Source: Hemerocallis citrina (Eukaryota; Streptophyta; Magnoliopsida; Asparagales; Asphodelaceae). Taken from it: a stretch of DNA of 64,000 bases. The translations under genes were made by a program, and so were the position numbers. This document shows positions 47,559-58,660 of this stretch, piece by piece (the stretch's first letter is position 1; every line of letters starts with the position of its first letter). The stretch spans positions 29,640,430 to 29,704,429 of the forward strand of contig CM030359.1 of the NCBI GenBank assembly GCA_017893485.1, read 5' to 3'. The notes under the pieces were generated by a model. That model saw nothing but the letters and a program-made list of their open reading frames with translations. It had not been told where the DNA came from and ran no database searches.

Positions 47559-49519
47559 GTCACCGACCCTCAAGTAGTGCAACCATGAGCTAGAAGATAT
47601 ACTAAGAACTTGACTCGGGCACTAGAAGGGAGATATGATGAAACAAAAACGATCGTGAGTAGGGAGGCTCCAGAATGATCACGGAGTGAGATATTCCCCA
47701 GCATTCCAGACGAGGGATGAAATAGGCCCCAAAATGATCTGTGGAGTGGGATTGATCTCCAGTATTTCGAGACGAGAGCAACACTCACGGGGAGTTCATG
47801 TAATGAGGTCGGCTCCAGAATGATCCATGGAGTGAGAAATTCCTCAGTATTCCAGACGAGGGATGAAATAGGCCCCAGAATGATCTGTGGAGTAGGAATT
47901 GGTCTCCATTATTCCAGGGACGAGAGCGATGCTCATGGGGGAAAATTGTGTGACGTTGGCTCCATAATGATCCATGGAGCGAGATATTCTCCAGTATTCC
48001 GGAACGTGGGATGAAAGAGGCCTTAGAATTTTCTGTGGAGTGGGATTGATCTCCAGTATTCCAGGTGCGAGAGCAACATTCACAAGCAGGTTAGTGGGAC
48101 GTTGAACCCATAATGATCCAAGGAGTGAGATATTCCCTAGTATTCCAGACGAGGGATGAAATAGGATCCAGAATGTTCTGTGGAGTGGGATTGATCTCCA
48201 GTATTCAAAGGACGAGAGTAATACCCACGAAGAAATTCAAGGATGAGTAAGGGCTCCAGAATGATCCACGAAGTGAGATATTTCCCAGTATTCCAGACGC
48301 GGGATGAAATAGACCCCAGAATAATCTGTGGAGTGGGATTGATCTCTAGTATTTCGGGACAAGAGCAATACTCATGGGGAGTTCGTGTGGTGAGGGTGTA
48401 GAACCCCGTATTTTCAAATATTATTTTTTATATTTGAAAATGAATTTAAATTTATTTTTGGAGATTTAATGAATATTTTCAAAAAAATTTATCTTTTGTA
48501 CACGTGCAAAACACGTGCAATTCCTTTCATGAGAAGTTTGAAAATTTAGTTTTCTTTATGGAAAATCATTATTTAATATTTGACATTTGATTAGTATTTT
48601 TCCAGATTTTTTTTAAAATTTATTGGAACTATTTGCAATTTTTGAGAAAGGAAGGACCTTTTTGTAAAATTGACAATTTTAAGAGTTAAAGTGCAAATAC
48701 AATTTCTGGACGTTTTGAACAGTAATAATAGAGATTTAGAATGTATATTTTCTATTAAATCCAAATTTAAATGAATTTTGATGGGATTACCAAAGAATGA
48801 TCGATACATACAAATTGTATTTTTGGAAAGGATTGTTTTGCAAAATGGAGTAAAACCCTAAATCTATTTCCGGGTATTTAAAGGAAATTTCTTCCAGCCG
48901 TCATTATTTTTGGTGACTTGTTTTGGAGGAGCAAAAAAGAGAATTTTGGATCTAGCAAGGAGGAAAACTTTTCGTGGATTCTTCTCTAAATCAAGGTGAG
49001 TGACATTTGTTTGTGTTGTTGCTTGATTTTGTGAATGATATGACATTGTTTGTCTTGATTTATGTGAATGACATCGTTTAGCTTTATTTCGTCATGTGAA
49101 TGATATGATCCTTGTATTGTGATGTGAATGTATATGAACCATTGTTATTGTTGGACCATGTTTGTGGAACTTATGGATATTAAGTAGATCTTGAGTTATG
49201 AGATTATATGTTAGAAATCATGTTAAGAATTGATCATGGTTGTGATCGGATGGTGAACATCTGGATCTGGAGTATACAATCAGATTTTGATCTTAGTTTG
49301 TGAAAGGAGATTTGTTTTGAGAAACCCTAATGGAAAGATTAGTGATTATGGATCTTGAGAATTGAATTTCGACATTTGGGTGATTGAGTAATGTATCCTT
49401 TATGGAGATTATTTGAGGTTTGATTATTTTGCCTGAGAGCGAACTATATTTCGTGAACAATGAATCTTTAGAACTCCAGTTTGGATTTTGTATTTAGACC
49501 TAAAATAAGAGAACTGTAG

Positions 49520-49860
49520 GCCGACAGTCGACTGGCCTACTATGCAGTCGACTGGTACGACTCTACTGATGCACTTTCAGTCTTTGGAGAACCGTTCTGG
49601 ACAGTCGACTTGACTCTTAACAGTCGACTGATCCACTGAGATTTATTTTGTAAAATGTGTTCTGGACAGTCGACTTAGACTACTGTCAGTCGACTGGTCC
49701 ACTGAGAAATATTTTGTTCAGCCCTTTCGGGACAGTCGACCACTAACCTTTTTAAGTCGACTGTTATGACTTAGTCTATTTTCATAAAATTTTGGATATT
49801 TGATCTCTGGACAGTCGACTGGTCTACTGTACAGTCGACTGGCACTGATGAATCTTTGTA
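49520..49860 (+). repeat. Paired GTCGAC palindromes in solo LTR F
   Basis: Five pairs are seen, such as CAGTCGACTG at 49525-49534 and 49545-49554. Spacing within pairs is 19-21 bp; pairs follow about every 65-90 bp. Flanking sequence differs from E, while the palindromes and their spacing are kept. Confidence 0.85.
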
Positions 49861-50269
49861 ATCTTTAGTGTTATTTCGAATGATTGGTTTTCAGATTATT
49901 CAGTCTATATTTGATCTTTGGTTCAGTATTTGATTTTGGAGATATTCAGTTCAGTATTTGATTTTGAGATATTCAGTTCAGAATATGATTTTAAGATGTT
50001 CAGTTGAGCCACTCTTGTTAGTGGATTTTGTTTAGACTTTTGAGTTTGAGTCTCTAGAGGTAGGTGACCCTAGTATACCGGTGTTGAGATATTTGTTGAG
50101 TTATTTGTTGAGGCCCGTTGAGGCATATTCAGTTATTCAGTTTTGAGTTATCCCGGTAGGGTACACCGACTCTAGGAGATTTTGTTGAGAAATTCTGCAA
50201 CCCAAAAACAATAAGGACAGACATTAGTAGTGTCATGACGAATGGGAACATGAGTTATGCACCTCAGTA

Positions 50270-50560
50270 TGACTTTAGATGTGAGACTTAATCTCCTGAA
50301 TTATCCAAGTGATTTACTTGAGATGTGAGACTTATCTTCGGAATTATCCAGGTAGATTACCTGAGATGTGAGATATTTCTCCGGAATTATCCAGGTAGTT
50401 ATTTGAGATGTGGGATTGATCTCCGGAATGATCAAGGTCGAGGCGACGCTTGTGGGGTATTCATGTGATGATGTGTTTATGTCTAGATGTGAGATGATCT
50501 CCGGAATTATCCAAGTGGTTACTTGAGATGTGGGATCAATCACGGAATTATCGGGCATGG
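50270..50560 (+). repeat. About 42-bp tandem units in solo LTR F
   Basis: Units contain GATGTGAGA, then TCTCCGGAATTATCCA and GTGGTTACTTGA-like ends. They occupy the same place as the 42/38-bp array of E but the unit sequence has largely changed. Shared flanks are CACCTCAGTATGA before and GTCGAGGCGACGC within. Confidence 0.75.
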
Positions 50561-51308
50561 GCTAATCCTCATAGTCTATCTTTATCTCTTAGTAATCATC
50601 GTAGTCTGCATATAGCATTTGTGTTTTCTTGACTCATTTTCATGCATTTAGTTTTGCTGATTTCCACACTTGACATTTGGTTTTCGTATCACCTGTTTTC
50701 ACTTCTTGTTACTTCTTATTTTGGTATATTTGGTTTACTACCTTTTGTTGAGAATATCATGATTTATGTTCATTTATGTTGCTTGTTGATTTTATGTCAC
50801 TCACACCATTTATGGCTAACCCCGTTAGTTTTGGGGTTAGGGACTCTCTCTAGCCTCACATGTTGCAGGTTAATGCTTAGAGTTGGAGATGGAGTGCTTA
50901 AGTTGGTTTGAGATGTATTTGACTCATAAGAGATTTGTGTAAATGTGTATTAACAGTGTTGAGACAAATGGGTATTGTAAATAAAGAAATTATGAGTTGA
51001 ATTTGTTTGAATTCCGCTGTGATTTGTAAAAGATTTGTTGTAATAAAAGTTGAAAACTTTAGTGGTGTTGTTTGTGTTATTATTACATCTGAAGTGGATT
51101 GCTGGGAATGTGCCACGTATTTTCTAAGTTCGTATATTAGAAATTCGGGGCGCTACAGAGGGCTCCAGAATAATCCGTAGAGCGAGGTATTCCCCAGTAT
51201 TCCGGAACGTGGGACGCAATAGACCCCAGAAGGTTTGGTGGAGAGGGATTGATCTCCAGTAGTCCAGGACAAGAGCGACATCCCCCAAAGTGATTCATCC
51301 CCAGTACT

Positions 51309-53504
51309 TATACCCTTATAGTTCATATTCTCAATTTCATGTATTCATATTTTATTCAAATTCTTTCATTCATTCTTATTTATTCATCAATAAGTACAAT
51401 CCCAAACTATTCATTTTTACAATACACTTTTCATATTCATCAAAACTTTCTCAATACAAGTTAATTAAGATTAAAACATAATCTCTTAAAATTCATCATT
51501 GAAAACCCATCTCATCATTTTCCTTTGATTTATTTTAAACCAATTCCTAACATCATTAACCATATTTTTTTTTTCTTGAGTTCAGATCTCATCTAAGCAT
51601 GAATATGATCTTTATTTTCCCAAAATATAACTTAAAACAACGCGAATATATTTTCGATCACCTCGTTTGAGTATCATTTGCAAAACAGTAAATTCAAAGT
51701 CTGAAACTGCATTTCATTTTATTTGTAAAAATCATAGAAAATCATATACTTCACGAAACTTTGCGTTATTTATATCAAAATAAAGGTGTACAAGTCTACT
51801 ACAATTTCTTAGTTATAAGTTTTCTCAAAATACTGTATCTATAACGCTGCATTATTCGAAATGTACAGTAGGGTCGAAATATTGAAATACTGCCACTGTA
51901 TAGTCTTGTTAATTTCATATAAAATTCAAATCTTTATGAAAATTTGATTTTTTGGACTTTTCAGAAAGATGAAAGAGTCTACTACAACTTCTTAGTTCTG
52001 ACTTTCTCAAATTATTTCATTTACAATGCTGAATTGATAAAAAACCGAAAGATGTGCAAATTTCCAGCGACCAGCCAACTACTAACCAGTTTTGAGTTTA
52101 AATTTTATTAAAATAGTAAACGACCTCTAAAACATATGAAATTTTAAAGAGATTTTCCTGACACGTACAAGGTGCTCCACAAAAAGTTTTAGTTCTATAT
52201 TCCAACTATTTTATTAGATACGATTTTCTAATGTACAAACAAAATTCAAAACAGTAACTTTTCTAGGCATGAATTAGTAACTTTGTGTATAAATCTATCT
52301 TCATATCATTTAATCCAATCATTATGTACTACCATGCAATCAAACAACATCAATCAACTTATTTTCATGACAATCTTTCAATTAACATGTATTTTTATTC
52401 TAAATATCATAATTACAATTTAATCACTACTCATATGCATATCAATTTTATATATCAATTTACCTACACATGCATGATACTATAATTTAGAAAGTTCAAG
52501 AAGACACCCACCTTATTTGAAGAAAGAAAAGTGGAAGAAAACTCATTGGATGTTACTCCTAGCTCCAACAAGTTACTAGCCTTCTCCTCCTACCAAAGTC
52601 AAGCCTTCTATTTCTCTTTGCCAAAAACAAAAAATGCTCTAATTCTCTTTCTTTTTCTCTCTTTCTTTTCTTTGCTTTCTTATCTTATATTTTCTTTTGA
52701 TTTTTGGTGCAAGATTATGAAGAAAAGGGGGGTGGTTTTTATAGGGTTAAATGGGTGAATGAAGAGACACCCACTACCCAAAAATAAATAGTCATTAACA
52801 AAATTAATCACCCACTCACCATTACTACACACCCCCACCTCTTCTCATTCCTTCATGAATTGGCCAATCCTTGGATTTCCACATGTGCATACTTCTCATT
52901 TAGTTAGTTGTTATTTATTTGATTGTACATGTTGTTGCATGACAAGTGTAGGATAAAAAAATGTTTATTAAAAATATAGATTAACTAATAGGCTTTTCTT
53001 TTAAATATTTTTTCTAATGGGCTTTAAGATGATCTTTAGGCCCTTGGGGTTTTTATTAAAAATAAATAAACAAAATTAGAAGAAAAATTGTGCATAACAT
53101 CTTAGAAAATTTTATAAATAAAATGCACATAAAATTTTACGTGCAATGCACATGCCAAATATTAAAAATTAATTTGAGATGAACAAAAACCAGTCAAAAA
53201 TACAAAACATGTATATTTAATAATGTTACGGATATTTCACGTAACGGAATATATACATTATCGTGTATTGAAAGCTCGTGCAATGTACGTAAAACACAAA
53301 GATTAAAATAAATATTTTGAGTTGGCTAAAAATAGGATTGAAATGAGTTTTGAGAAAATGGAAAACATATAAATAATCAGAATATAAAATACTTATGACA
53401 TTTATATAAAAATACGTTACGAATATTACTCGTAGCGGTACAAAATACACGTACGTAACATACGAGGAAAAAATTGTCATTACTCAATTTTGCAGGTTGT
53501 TACA
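51309..53504 (-). repeat. Element C 3' LTR, outer 1.1 kb missing
   Basis: It matches 63360 onwards and ends TTGTTACA next to the polypurine tract. A minus-strand TATA box (TATAAAAA, 52736-52743) and a donor-like AAGGTGGGT (52506-52514) lie inside. The junction at about 51308 with the repeat array of D has no LTR terminus or duplication, so it formed by deletion or illegitimate joining. Confidence 0.85.
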
Positions 53505-53519
53505 CTCCCCCCCTCCCAG
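53505..53519 (-). other. Polypurine tract of element C
   Basis: The minus strand is GGGAGGGGGGGAG-like directly before the LTR start TGTAACA. Confidence 0.8.
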
Positions 53520-55192
53520 AACAGTTCTGTCCTTAAAACTTACTAGGGTAGAAGTTGTATTTCATGCACGCCCAAAAAATATCATTATTGTATATAGAAA
53601 ATTGTAAATATTAAGAAAATAAATGGAGAATAAAAATGTGTAATGTGGAAAAATAAGATGAACCTATATAAGAAAATTATGAATATCAATAATTTATAAG
53701 AAAGGAACAAGAAAACTAGAAAATATCATAAGAAAAGAAATGTTACCATAAAAAATACGATAGATTGAGAGAAATTTTCATAAAAATAATATTAGGTAAA
53801 ATATTAGATGAAAATAAAAAAAATATAAATTAAGTCATTAATTGTGAAATAATTTGGAAAACATCACAATTGGGAAGAATAAATAGAAACATAGTCAATG
53901 GATAATTTATTAATAGACTTAGTAATCAAAATATATCAAAGTAATAAGTGAGAGAGTGATTAAAATCACAAACTGAACTAGTACTATATATTCCGATATA
54001 AAAATTGAACTATCAATTTAAGAGAAAATGTTTGAAAAATATATGAGCATGAAATTTAGTTAAAAGTATAGACAATATAAAAATAATTATAACTAGTTAA
54101 TGTCATAAAATAATTTGTAAAGTGGATACAATAATTATGTATACGATTTAAAAATAAACAAAAGTGGGGGTTATTAAAGTAAAAAAATCCATTTTGTAGC
54201 GGGTTCACCTCATCGGTGTCCAACTGTAGGCTTGTCAAATTGCAGAATTGCCTCTAGGAATCTGATTGCAGTTTGCCTTCTGGACATTCGATTGCAGACC
54301 TTGCCTCCCGGACATCCATTTGTAGTTTGCCTCCATTGATGTCTTGTTGCAGATTTACCCTCACGACAATAAGTTGCACCATAACGGGAGATGAGAATAT
54401 ATAATCTTTCATATGTACTTGGATATTGGGTGTTTAATAAAGTATGAAAATAGAAGTTACGTTTTTGAAATTGGTGATATGAAAATAAAAGTAAAAGTTG
54501 ATATAGTAAGATTAGAAAATTACAGTGATAAATTATTCAAATAAAAGGATAGATTTTAATTATCGAATATAAGCTATATCACAAAATAGTAGGAAGAGAA
54601 TTTATAATGTGTAGAAATATGTCATATCTAAAACATTACAATCATAAAATAATGGAAGAATATAGTATCATGAAATCAAAGTATTTGTAAAGTGAATGTA
54701 AACATACAAATTGAAATTCAAAAATCTAATAGAAATAGTAACAAGGAAAATGATAGTCGAGAGAAAAATAATAATTTAATAAGTGGTAGTTCAAATTTAA
54801 TAGAATACGTAAGAGTAGTAGGTAACATGAAAGCGCATAAAAGAAACATCAGAAAGAAAACAAGTAAGCCAAACTTAAAAGATTAAGATTAAGGGTTGTA
54901 ATTGAAATAATAAATATCAATGTGAATTAATAGTATAAGAAAATATTTTTTTTATTTTTTATTTTTTATTTTTTTTGGGGATGAAAAAGTATTATGATGT
55001 AAAACCACGAAGATTAATTGTAGAGAGGGAAGTGTGTCAACGTGTAAAGTATTATGAATGTAGGTTCAAACCCATTACGCTTCTACTGCGCCACTCTGAT
55101 ACCAAGAAAAAACATGCTCGCATACAATATCACATCAATGTATACGAGGAGAGTATCATGAATGCAAGTTCCATAAATTCATCATCCATGAC
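53520..55192 (-). other. Element C interior, first part
   Basis: AT-rich and non-coding, with the purine bias on the plus strand expected for a minus-oriented element like E. It includes the 27-bp array at 54195-54385, a T-rich run at 54944-54976 and a second PBS-like motif at 55093-55104 (ACTCTGATACCA on the plus strand). Frames at 54692-54886 and 54975-55226 are chance translations of AT-rich DNA. Confidence 0.7.
54195..54385 (-). repeat. 27-bp tandem array in element C interior (decayed)
   Basis: Read on the minus strand the units give QQDINGGKL, QMDVREARS, AIECPEGKL and QLDTDEVNP, aligned in order with the array in E (QLDVNGGKL, QLDIGEAKC, ATEYPDGNL, QLDINEANP). One unit is shortened and one holds a stop. 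It lies about 0.7 kb from the polypurine tract, compared with about 1 kb in E. Confidence 0.7.
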
Positions 55193-55645
55193 TATAACAC
55201 CTGTTTTTCGTTTTGTGTATTTTTGAGTGTATTTTTCATTTTGGGGTATTTCTCTCTTTGTATCTTTCCTTGGACCATATATTGGATCTTCTGTTTCAAT
55301 ATATTTATTTGAATTCTTGTTTCGGTTGTCTCCTTTTTATTCATCTCTTTTTACTCGTGCCATTATTTTTGATTCTCACTGTTAAATTTATTTTTATTTC
55401 CATTTTGTTATTTTAATTCATTCATTTGTGCCCTATCACATTTTGGACCTTTTATACCCAATTAAATACACATATACACTAAGTACCCAATATAAACCTA
55501 CCTAATATTAACCCCAACTACCATAAATCCCCCCCTATTTTCTCTCCTAGGTTGTCTACCGAACCCAAGTGCATGCACCACCAACCCGTTGCATGCTACC
55601 CAAACCCGAAAATCCTTACAGCCATAAACCCTAATCTCACCCCCC

Positions 55646-55690
55646 TATATATACTCTCTCTTTCTCTCTCTCCCTCTCCCCTTACCCTGT
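55646..55690 (+). promoter_or_regulatory. TATA box and pyrimidine patch of solo LTR G
   Basis: TATATATA is followed by CTCTCTCTTTCTCTCTCTCC-type sequence, the usual arrangement of plant core promoters. Confidence 0.6.
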
Positions 55691-57279
55691 CGAAACCCTA
55701 GCCCCCCTTTGAACCCACTGCCGTGCTCCCCTCAAAACACCTCGACCATCTCCATTTGCTTTTCTCACCCGCTGCACCCCTTGTAACACCCTAGTTTTTC
55801 ATTTATGAGATTTTTGTGATTTCATGTGTTGTGCACGTATGATTTTATTTGTATAATTTCTTTTATAAAATATTTTTATATAGTATTTGTCCTCTTTATT
55901 TTTCCAACAAAAATATTCTCTTTAAAAGCCTAATTAAAATATAGGCCTAATTGTCTTTTAAGCCCACTCTATTTTATTAATAAATTAATTATTTTAAAGC
56001 CCATGGTTAGTTTGGCCCATTAGTGAGCCCATTTACTTTAATTCTCTTTTGAAATGGTCTAACTTGTAGTGTAGACTCATTTTATGGACAATTAAATTTG
56101 TCACATGAACAAATTTGTAAATGGGGGACACTAGAGTGGCACGTGCATGCACTAGAATGTGCAATGTGCACACTTTGTAGTTGGCCGGGTGGGATTAGGA
56201 GAGTGGGAGAGATGGGAGTGGTGGAGAGTTGGTTACTGTCATCATAGGAAGTTATTTCAAGTCCCTACTTCATCTTGGCCCTTAATCTCTAACCATTTGA
56301 TCTAATCTTGGCCCTCCATTCACCCTAGAAAATTGTAGAAATACCCCCTCCCGCACTCTTCATTCTCACACTTAAAATTTTTTACAAAGAAAGAATAAAA
56401 AGAGAGAAAAGATACAAGAAGTAAGGCAAAAGATCGAGGAGTTGTGAGTTGAAAAGAGTGAGTGTTGTGTGTATTCTTCAACCCAAGGAGAAGAAGGCCG
56501 GGAGTGCACTAGGGGAGGCTCGGGTTCAAGTTGCAACAAGGAGAAGGCGGTTTTCGTGGCTTGATCTAGAGGAGAAGGCTTTGTTCATTCATTATAGAAG
56601 ATTCTCTAGGAGTTTATTTGATTGTTTCTCTCCATTTAAGGTGGGTGTTTCTCTTAAACTTCCAATTAGACACCATGTTAGGATGTGGTTGACAAATTAA
56701 GGAGAAACTCTAACTAATATAGCCATGCATTATGAAAATGAGACAAATTGCTATTAGTTTGATTATATGTTAAAAGAGTGTTAAATTGATTGCCAAATTA
56801 TGATTTGTTAAATGATTACCATGCTACCATGCTTAATTTTTTTGTGATGTGCTAGATAAATAAATACATGCTTGTATGTTGAACAATTGAATAAAGAACT
56901 ATGGATATAGGTGATTTTGATATATTTGTTGTTAAATGACATGAAAAATGAAATTTATTACTGAGATAATTGTACAATGTTAATAAAAATATTATAAGTG
57001 ATATAGGGAAATTTTAAGTGTAATGTATAAGGAGATTATGCTTATTTTTCCCTAAATTCGAAATTGAAGAATAAAATGAAGTAGATAGCAAATTATGTTG
57101 CTTTGTATCAAAAATCAAATTTTTTTTTACTGAAATGTTGTAATAAGATGAAAAATAAAATCTGAAATTTTTGAATGAATTTAGAGAAGAAAAGAACTCA
57201 AAAATATTCATTTTTGTAAAAAAAATCGAAATAACAAAGACTCAGACTTTAACCCTGAAAACCCCATCCTATATCAGCT

Positions 57280-57365
57280 TGGTCACTTAGACCATTTGGT
57301 TGAAGGTGGCTTTGGTGCTTGCTGTAGCAATGGGTTGGTCTTGGTGGTCTCGAGTTCGAAACTGG
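57280..57365 (+). other. tRNA-like module 1 in solo LTR H (degenerate)
   Basis: TAGACCATTTGG (57288-57299) aligns with the A box of module 1 in B. GAGTTCGAAAC (57352-57362) aligns with its B box but deviates from consensus. Distance from the LTR start is about 1.5 kb, as in B. Confidence 0.5.
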
Positions 57366-57474
57366 GCTCTGCCCTTTGTTTCTCTTTTGTTTTTTTGAAA
57401 AATATCTGAAACCCGAAACCAATTATACACCCAATTAAATCCTGCTTTGTAACGTACTCGCGCTTTGGACTTTC

Positions 57475-57545
57475 TAGTTAGCGCTGGCACCACAGTGCGC
57501 TGCACTGTAGCAGCGGCAGGTCGTGGGTTCAATTCTTGGTTTTGG
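57475..57545 (+). other. tRNA-like module 2 in solo LTR H
   Basis: The B-box-like GGTTCAATTC (57526-57535) follows a weak A box (TTAGCGCTGGC, about 57479-57489) at near-tRNA spacing. It corresponds to module 2 of B at 13184-13256. Confidence 0.5.
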
Positions 57546-58549
57546 CAGAATATAACATTTTTGAACTTTTTGGATTTTAAATTGATTTCTTGGCTTCTAA
57601 AAATCTGAAAAAAATGCCACAATTATTCTAAAAATATGTAGATCTTATGAAAAATATTTGGGCATTATTTGACTAAAATAAAAGTGATTTAAAAGTGAAA
57701 AATTGAGTAGAATTCCATGAAATTTGACATTTGTATAATTATGAAAAGTGATTATTTTCATGAGAAGATTATACTAAGTTATAAAAGAGGATTTTAAATG
57801 AAAAAAAAATTAAGTGTGTTATTTATGGATTTTATTACCTAATTTGGGTATTGTATATGAGTGAAAAAAATACGACTTTGTGACTATTCAACTAAAGTAA
57901 AGAAAAGGAACTATGATAATCTAATGTGTTTATCGAAATGAAGTTTTGAGCATGAAATACAAGAATTGAAATTGAACATGATATGTGAGATTGATTCGTA
58001 GAAAAGAAAAGAAAACATGTTATTTATGAAAAAGAACTTGTGAGTATAAAGACTCAATCTTTGTGATTATGAATTGAAATTGAGAACTAGAGTGTAGTTA
58101 AACCTCATACCGGCATCGAAAGAAAATGTGTTGAAATGAAATTTGAGATGAAAGACCGGTATAGTGGAAGGGCTAACTCTAGAGAATTGATTTTGTTCAT
58201 GATTCAAATAACTAAGGATTAGATACATAGTGAAGATGTGATGAAAATAAGAGAAAAACACGAGTATGAGGACCTCAGAGCTACGGTGTGAGAATATTCA
58301 CAGGCTGTCTTCACGATACATCGTGACATGACGTGGATATATCTCCAGGAGTCCGTACCGTAGGCAACGCTCGTGGGGTGTTTGGTGACTGCAGGTGGTG
58401 TCATGTCCCATGATGGAGGCTAAATTGTCCATAGGTTCTTCACGATGCATCGTGACATGACGTGGGATTCCCCTACAGGCTTTCTGGACATGAGCTCGTA
58501 ACTCATAGAATGTTTAGGATACTTATCGTAGTTACAGTAGTAGTTTAAG

Positions 58550-58660
58550 TCATGACGAGGGATTGAACCCTACAAGATGAAGAACGATTAAGGGCTTGCC
58601 CTCAGATCTATGTAGTATGGGATGCATAGAATCTGAACAAGTGCACATTAGTGTCATCTA
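58550..58660 (+). promoter_or_regulatory. Conserved inter-family LTR block in H
   Basis: GAGGGATTGAACCCTAC, then AGGGCTTGCCCTCAGA, then GTAGTATGGGATGCATAGA, about 450-540 bp from the LTR end. It is nearly identical to the B block in reverse. Confidence 0.6.

Larger units (their letters stand above)
48397..51157 (+). mobile_element. Solo LTR F, nested in element D (2761 bp)
   Basis: It begins TGTAGAACCCCGTATTTTC and ends TTCGGGGCGCTACA, flanked by GAGGG (48392-48396 and 51158-51162). It is related to the E LTR throughout: start, TATA-like TATTTAAA (48875-48882), donor AAGGTGAGT (48993-49001), palindrome array (49520-49860), tandem units (50270-50560, about 42-44 bp) and end. It differs by lacking about 115 bp holding the conserved block near 50603. 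It was left by recombination between two LTRs. Confidence 0.93.
44815..51308 (+). mobile_element. Element D: truncated gag-only LTR element, relative of A
   Basis: Order in plus orientation: 5'-truncated LTR (about 44815-46092), PBS, gag pseudogene, internal polypurine tract, about 147-bp tandem array. The array is interrupted by solo LTR F and ends abruptly at about 51308 against the truncated LTR of C. No terminal polypurine tract or 3' LTR is in the window. The layout and sequence mirror A in opposite orientation, with more divergence, so D is an older or separate copy of the same gag-only family. Confidence 0.8.
47640..51308 (+). repeat. About 147-bp tandem array of element D (split by F)
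   Basis: GACGAGAGCAAC-type boxes recur at about 47765, 47922, 48068, 48212 and 48358, a period of about 145-150 bp with one longer interval. Each unit has two halves, one with GATCCATGGAGTGAGA and the other with GATCTGTGGAGTGGGATTG. The array covers 47640-48396 and 51158-51308 around solo LTR F. A 65-codon sense frame at 47820-48014 reads the same peptide as the sense frame in A (IHGVRNSSVFQTRDE and GVGIGLHYSRDESDAHG). Confidence 0.8.

Noticed and set aside
57287..57622. 111-codon minus-strand frame in solo LTR H
   Set aside because: It is antisense to the LTR and overlaps the tRNA-like modules; no counterpart frame is open in B.
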